Shown piece by piece: positions 60,087 to 64,000 of a DNA stretch of 64,000 bases (its first letter is position 1; each line of letters opens with the position of its first letter). The stretch lies in the NCBI GenBank assembly GCA_017618015.1, contig JAFZVC010000026.1, forward strand, positions 283,133 to 347,132, in the 5' to 3' direction. The notes below the pieces were generated by a model, which was given only the letters and a program-made list of their open reading frames with translations, made no database searches and was not told the origin of the DNA. A program made the translations under genes and the position numbers. Origin of the DNA: Spirochaetaceae bacterium. GTDB lineage: Bacteria; Spirochaetota; Spirochaetia; Treponematales; Treponemataceae.

Positions 60087-61778
60087 ATGCACTTCAACGC
60101 CATTGACGGCGCTAATCTAATCCTGTTGTTAAGTATAATCCTTCTGCTCGGCGCAATGGGCGGAAGACTTTTCCAAAAGCTAAAGATTCCTCAGGTTGTG
60201 GGATACATCGTCATCGGTATAATCATCGGGCAGTCGGGACTCCAGCTTCTTCGAGCCGAAGTTATTACCGCACTCGACCCAGTAAGCCAAATCGCGCTTT
60301 CGCTCATAGGCTTCCTTATCGGTGGCGAGCTTAAAATCGGCGTGCTCAAAAAATACGGCAAGCAGTTTATCGGCATTCTTCTTTTTGAGGCGATAATCCC
60401 GTTCATCGTCGTTTCCGTAATAGTAACTACAGTTTCATGGCTTTTCACACGCGATATAAACGTTTCGCTCGCCATGGGCCTTATCCTCGGCTCAATCTCG
60501 TCTGCAACAGCACCAGCTGCCACGACAGACGTTCTCCGCGAAAACAGGACGCGAGGACCTCTCACAACGACAGTCCTCGGAATTGTCGCAATGGACGATG
60601 CAGTAGCCCTTATCCTGTATGCGTTCTCATCATCTATCGCATCCTCGCTTCTCGGCTACACGGGAGGCTCGCTCGGCTCACAACTTCTTCATCTTTGCTA
60701 CGACGTTTTCGGCTCAATCGCCCTCGGCTCAGTAATTGGCTTCCTTTTAAGCCACTTTATCCGCAACGTAATGACAGACGAGGGGCGCATCCTTGCGTTC
60801 TCGCTCGGTTCAATCTTTCTTTCAACAGGTATCTGCACACTGCTCGACATGGACAACATTCTTGCCGCAATGTCAGTCGGCTTTTTCATGGTCAATTTCG
60901 CGCCTGTAAAAACACGCCCGACATTCTCGCTCGTAGAAAAATTCACCCCGCCGATATACGTTCTTTTCTTCGTCCTTGTCGGTGCGAAGCTCAACATCTG
61001 GAACGTAACGGCTTATGTCGGACTTATCGCGCTCATATACATCTTGTGCAGGACGATCGGTAAATCACTTGGTTCCAGATGGGGCGCACGCCTAACAAAA
61101 GCACCGGAAACAGTCCGCAAATATTTGCCATGGTGCCTTTTAAGCCAAGCTGGTGTCGCCATCGGACTTTCAATAGCCGCCGGTCAGACATACAGCACGA
61201 CCATCGGTTCCACGATAATCCTTATAATCACAGCGACAACATTCGTCGTTCAGCTTCTTGGTCCTGTCTGCGTTAAATACGCCGTCAACCACGCCGGTGA
61301 ATGCAACCTCGATATTTGCGAGGAAGACATTATGAAAACGTGCAAAGTCAGCGACGTTACATCAGCCGGAGTTCCTATTTGCAGCACGGACTCTCCCGCA
61401 ATCGTCACCGAAATGACGAGTCTTCACGAAATACTCGACTCCTTCAGCCGCAACCACAACTTGAACTACGTTGTAAAGACAGCCGAAGGAAAGCTTTCTG
61501 GCATAATCACGCTTGATCACCTTAAGGAATGTCTTTTGATGATGGATATCTCCGAAGGACTTATGGCAACCGATATTCTTGAGCCTTGCCCCGTTTGCTG
61601 CCGTCCTGAAACGCTTATTCCAGACGTATTCAAGCAGTTTGACGAGAATGACACAGAAGCCCTGCCGATAACGGACGAGAACGGTATTTTGCTCGGAGTT
61701 GTTGAAAAGCCCGCAGTTGACCATTACCTTCACGCAAAGGTCATGGAGCTTCATAAAAAAATAGCAAGCCTAGGTTAA
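60087..61778 (+). CDS. CPA2-family cation:proton antiporter with CBS domains
   Basis: A KefB/NhaS-like monovalent cation/proton antiporter of 563 aa. There are about 12 TM segments from LILLLSIILLLGAMGG through FVVQLLGPVCVKYAV, including the re-entrant core IALSLIGFLIGGEL and GLILGSISSATAPAATTDVL. From about residue 430 two CBS-type units follow (SPAIVTEMTSLHEILDSFSRNHNLNYVV; LEPCPVCCRPETLIPDVFKQFDEND), suggesting adenine-nucleotide control. The ATG at 60087 was chosen; the frame from 59634 adds 151 basic, non-membrane residues antisense to ruvA. The Shine-Dalgarno sequence is weak. Confidence 0.85.
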   Translation: MHFNAIDGANLILLLSIILLLGAMGGRLFQKLKIPQVVGYIVIGIIIGQSGLQLLRAEVITALDPVSQIALSLIGFLIGGELKIGVLKKYGKQFIGILLFEAIIPFIVVSVIVTTVSWLFTRDINVSLAMGLILGSISSATAPAATTDVLRENRTRGPLTTTVLGIVAMDDAVALILYAFSSSIASSLLGYTGGSLGSQLLHLCYDVFGSIALGSVIGFLLSHFIRNVMTDEGRILAFSLGSIFLSTGICTLLDMDNILAAMSVGFFMVNFAPVKTRPTFSLVEKFTPPIYVLFFVLVGAKLNIWNVTAYVGLIALIYILCRTIGKSLGSRWGARLTKAPETVRKYLPWCLLSQAGVAIGLSIAAGQTYSTTIGSTIILIITATTFVVQLLGPVCVKYAVNHAGECNLDICEEDIMKTCKVSDVTSAGVPICSTDSPAIVTEMTSLHEILDSFSRNHNLNYVVKTAEGKLSGIITLDHLKECLLMMDISEGLMATDILEPCPVCCRPETLIPDVFKQFDENDTEALPITDENGILLGVVEKPAVDHYLHAKVMELHKKIASLG

Positions 61779-61811
61779 ATCTCCGCAAACCTTCCGTATG
61801 CCTGACGCAGT

Positions 61812-62474
61812 TTACTTTTCTCGGCGAAGTATTATAACGTCATAAAGCTTGATGCACAGCTTGTAACCAGCGTAGCTTATGACCGCGCTTATCATTTTGT
61901 CTGTTAGGTTCGTAAGGAAACCAACGATGTACGTCGCAAACACAAGGTTCGGTACCGCTGTATAAACGCTAAGGATACCTGAGTCTATTTTTGGCGTTGT
62001 CACAGAAGAGAACAGCACATCGGAAATGATGTTTCCCAAAATAGCATTGCTAAGCGCGCTCCACAAGCCCGCCCACAAAAACGCGTCGATTTCGTAATAT
62101 TTCTTCGACCCGTTCATACGCCCATATTGAGCCTTTCGTCTTGAAGAACTGAAAAACACACTCCACGCCAAAAACGAAGTGAGCATGTGGCACGACATGA
62201 ACGGCAGCATCGTATAGTCAAAAATAGTCAAGATTCCGTTTGAAAGGACGGCGCACATAAGCCCCGCTCCCAAACCGCTAGTCGCCGTAACCATAATTGT
62301 AAGGATTGAATCAAGATACAAAGGAATCATCGATTCACTTACAAGAATACAGCCCGCACAGTTTCCAAGCAAAGCCACGGCAAAAATGCATAAGTGAAAA
62401 ACAAGCTGCGACGGCTTTATCCGTTGTGTAGGCTCGTTTATTTTTTGCACATTAGGAAAATCTTCAATGCTCAT
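61812..62474 (-). CDS. Polytopic membrane protein of module 2
   Basis: A 220-aa protein with about six TM helices (e.g. LVFHLCIFAVALLGNCAGCILV, AVLSNGILTIFDYTML, AVPNLVFATYIVGFL) and no soluble domain. The end FLTNLTDKMISAVISYAGYKL resembles the module 1 membrane protein (ITILDRIITTFAGLGISKL) and ECF-type S components. It is coupled to the response regulator by an ATGA overlap, so it is the third gene of a kinase-regulator-membrane protein operon. It may be the sensed component or a regulated transporter subunit. It is convergent with the antiporter. Confidence 0.7.
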   Translation of the reverse strand: MSIEDFPNVQKINEPTQRIKPSQLVFHLCIFAVALLGNCAGCILVSESMIPLYLDSILTIMVTATSGLGAGLMCAVLSNGILTIFDYTMLPFMSCHMLTSFLAWSVFFSSSRRKAQYGRMNGSKKYYEIDAFLWAGLWSALSNAILGNIISDVLFSSVTTPKIDSGILSVYTAVPNLVFATYIVGFLTNLTDKMISAVISYAGYKLCIKLYDVIILRREK

Positions 62475-63145
62475 ACAATTACTCCGAGCGTTTTCGCAAT
62501 ATCAATCAAATCAAGACGATCTCGTATTCCAAGCTTCTGATAAATCATCGATTTTTGGTTTGCCACAGTTTTCTCTTTTTTGCCAAGAATTTCCGCAATC
62601 TCATACGTTTCTTTTTTCTGTGCCAAAAGCGCAAAAAGCTCCTGCTCAGTTTTCGTAAGCGTCCGCCAGTCGGCATACAGCTGCATCTGACGGTTGTCAT
62701 CGTTCTCGCGTGAATTTCCGGCAAGAAGGTTACGTATAATCTTGCTTATTGCAGAGCCGTAATAGTTTCTTCCCCCAGCAACCGCAAGAAGAGCCTGCTC
62801 AAGCTCAGCAAGCTTCGTCTTTTTCGTTACGTATCCCGCAACTCCAGCTTTTAATGCATTTTCAACATGAATCGGGTCAGCGTACATCGTATAGACCAAA
62901 AATGAAATATTAGGATTTATCGCTTTCAGAACAGGAACCGCGTCCAATCCGTCTTGTCCGTCCAGGTTCAAATCAAGAATACAAACCTGAATATCAGGAT
63001 TCTTTTTAAGCACATTTTTCGCGCTTTCTATGCTGTCTGCAAGCAAAAACTCAAAAGAAGGATTGCTTTGTGAAAGTATGGAGGCTATGCCGTCGCTTAT
63101 CCCTTCGTGATCATCAATGAATAGTATTCGCAATGCGGATTGCAA
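62471..63145 (-). CDS. NarL/FixJ family response regulator (module 2)
   Basis: A 224-aa regulator. The receiver has ILFIDDHEGI, the phospho-acceptor Asp in CILDLNLDG and the Lys in GYVTKKTK; the LuxR HTH reads LTKTEQELFALLAQKKETYEIAEILGKKEKTVANQ. The start is TTG at 63145, with GGAGG 8 nt upstream inside the kinase gene, giving a 32-bp overlap. It overlaps the membrane-protein gene by 4 bp. Unlike the module 1 regulator it has no Ala/Asn-rich insert. Confidence 0.9.
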   Translation of the reverse strand: MQSALRILFIDDHEGISDGIASILSQSNPSFEFLLADSIESAKNVLKKNPDIQVCILDLNLDGQDGLDAVPVLKAINPNISFLVYTMYADPIHVENALKAGVAGYVTKKTKLAELEQALLAVAGGRNYYGSAISKIIRNLLAGNSRENDDNRQMQLYADWRTLTKTEQELFALLAQKKETYEIAEILGKKEKTVANQKSMIYQKLGIRDRLDLIDIAKTLGVIV

Positions 63146-64000
63146 TTGTTGTTCCTCCGTCGTTTATAAAATCAACAGTTCCGTTAAGCTGCTCAACGCG
63201 CTTCCGGATATTTTTAATTCCCCAGTGCAGCTTGCCGTCACCGGAGTTATTCGCTTTCTCTTCGGAAAACCCTACTCCGTTGTCGTGAATCGTTATGTGA
63301 ATCATGTCTCCCACTGGAATAATCTTCAAATCAACCTGCGTGGCGTTCGCATGGCGCGCGATATTGCTCAGCGCTTCCTGCACGATATAAAGGATTTCTA
63401 TCTGAGAAGCTTGCGGAATGTCATTCAATGCGTCATCGCTTATGAAAACGTTAGTTTTAAGCTCGTAGTTGTTCTCGAACGCGTTTACAGTCTCTAACAG
63501 AAGCGTCTTGATATCGGCTTCAAGGTCCATATTCATCGAATCAATAAGATAGCGGACTTTTTCGTTGGCGCGGTCTGCGTAAAACGATGTTTTTTGCGCA
63601 TCGCCTTTTTCAAGATAAAGCTTAATCGCCATTAAATCCTGCGAAACTCCGTCGTGCAAATTGCGGCTGAACTGAACATGCTCTTCGTTTACAGCCTGAA
63701 TATGCTTAAGCTCTAATACCTGAAGGAACTTTTTGTACAGAATTACAAAAATAGCAATAGAAAGCAGGATTATAGAAAAATAAAGAAGGCTGTCATAACC
63801 GGATAAAAGTCCTCTCTGCATTATGTGGATATTATTCTGAAACCCCTGAAGCGCGATTATCGTGGAATCGGAAAGCTTGTTGCCACCATTCGCTGTATAA
63901 TCTTCGTTCACGAGCTGTTTTATCCTTTCAAATTCGCCGTTTAGCTCCGCATCAAAATAGATATAAGGATGAACGGCATCTTTCAGCCCATTCGCATCAA
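63114..64000 (-). CDS. HisKA_3 sensor histidine kinase (module 2), N-terminus beyond window
   Basis: The open frame continues to the right edge (last base 64000), so the N-terminal sensor part is missing. Seen are a polar outer segment, a TM (LLYFSIILLSIAIFVILY), the dimerisation/phospho-His box SRNLHDGVSQDLMAIKL and a GHKL ATPase domain (EALSNIARHAN, HDNGVGF, GIKNIRKRVEQLNG). A GTG at 63911 exists but is internal, since the same frame is open upstream. It pairs with the overlapping response regulator. Confidence 0.85.
   Translation of the reverse strand, partial: DANGLKDAVHPYIYFDAELNGEFERIKQLVNEDYTANGGNKLSDSTIIALQGFQNNIHIMQRGLLSGYDSLLYFSIILLSIAIFVILYKKFLQVLELKHIQAVNEEHVQFSRNLHDGVSQDLMAIKLYLEKGDAQKTSFYADRANEKVRYLIDSMNMDLEADIKTLLLETVNAFENNYELKTNVFISDDALNDIPQASQIEILYIVQEALSNIARHANATQVDLKIIPVGDMIHITIHDNGVGFSEEKANNSGDGKLHWGIKNIRKRVEQLNGTVDFINDGGTTIAIRIANTIH

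Overview
The window is from a spirochaete, most likely a gut or rumen Treponema. Supporting signs are the flgF-flgG-rod-binding flagellar cluster with a sigma-28-type promoter, a hexokinase of treponemal type, many small Cys-anchored lipoproteins, a ComEC lacking its nuclease domain, and anaerobe traits (HydE/HydF, Rex). GC content looks moderate, with AT-rich intergenic DNA. The species is inferred, not shown. No rRNA, tRNA, CRISPR array, prophage or intact insertion sequence was found.

Layout. 1-3825 (+): end of an ABC importer operon (binding protein, permease, ATPase) fused by 4-bp overlaps to hydE and hydF. 3826-9000 (-): secreted beta-helix carbohydrate-binding protein, clpB, YbgC-type thioesterase. 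9158-14757: hypoxanthine-DNA glycosylase, nucleoside hydrolase (-), recO, recJ, M23 peptidase lipoprotein. 14780-20284 (-): ligA, tpiA, trmB, a lipoprotein and a degenerate GHKL-ATPase-like protein. 20466-25643: rex, an rRNA methyltransferase, yicC-murC (-) and a TPR lipoprotein (-). 25785-34741: folC, then a long minus-strand run with two pseudouridine synthases, yggS, rsmA, comEC, a HEAT-repeat protein and a PilZ protein. 34791-40031: CPBP protease, an 82-nt stem-loop element, cca, hexokinase (-), and a hipBA module with three operators. 40200-42968 (-): response regulator, histidine kinase and membrane protein, with a G8 tract between the last two. 43164-49735: lipoprotein, uvrD-type helicase, flagellar genes, glgC. 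49812-56807: RlpA/SPOR-like protein, DegT aminotransferase and a three-subunit molybdo-hydroxylase-like set. 56866-61778: queA, ruvAB, CBS-domain antiporter. 61812-64000 (-): a second kinase/regulator/membrane-protein module, paralogous to the first and cut by the window edge.

Functional themes are DNA repair and recombination (RecO, RecJ, LigA, RuvAB, UvrD-like, glycosylase), tRNA/rRNA maturation (TrmB, Cca, QueA, RsmA, RluD-like), cell wall (MurC, M23, RlpA-like), motility, and glucose storage and entry (hexokinase, GlgC, TpiA).

The most unusual pattern is translational. At least 13 genes have a sigma-70 -10 hexamer ending about 6-12 bases before an ATG, with no Shine-Dalgarno sequence, so they are probably leaderless. 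All 13 start with ATG, while the TTG/GTG starts seen mostly follow a Shine-Dalgarno sequence or a stop-start overlap. Other leads are the HydEF-linked importer, the G8 frameshift tract, the 82-nt attC-like stem-loop next to a CPBP protease, the active-site-depleted xanthine-dehydrogenase homologue and the spaced hipBA operators. Everything here is by reading; no database search, alignment or folding program was run.
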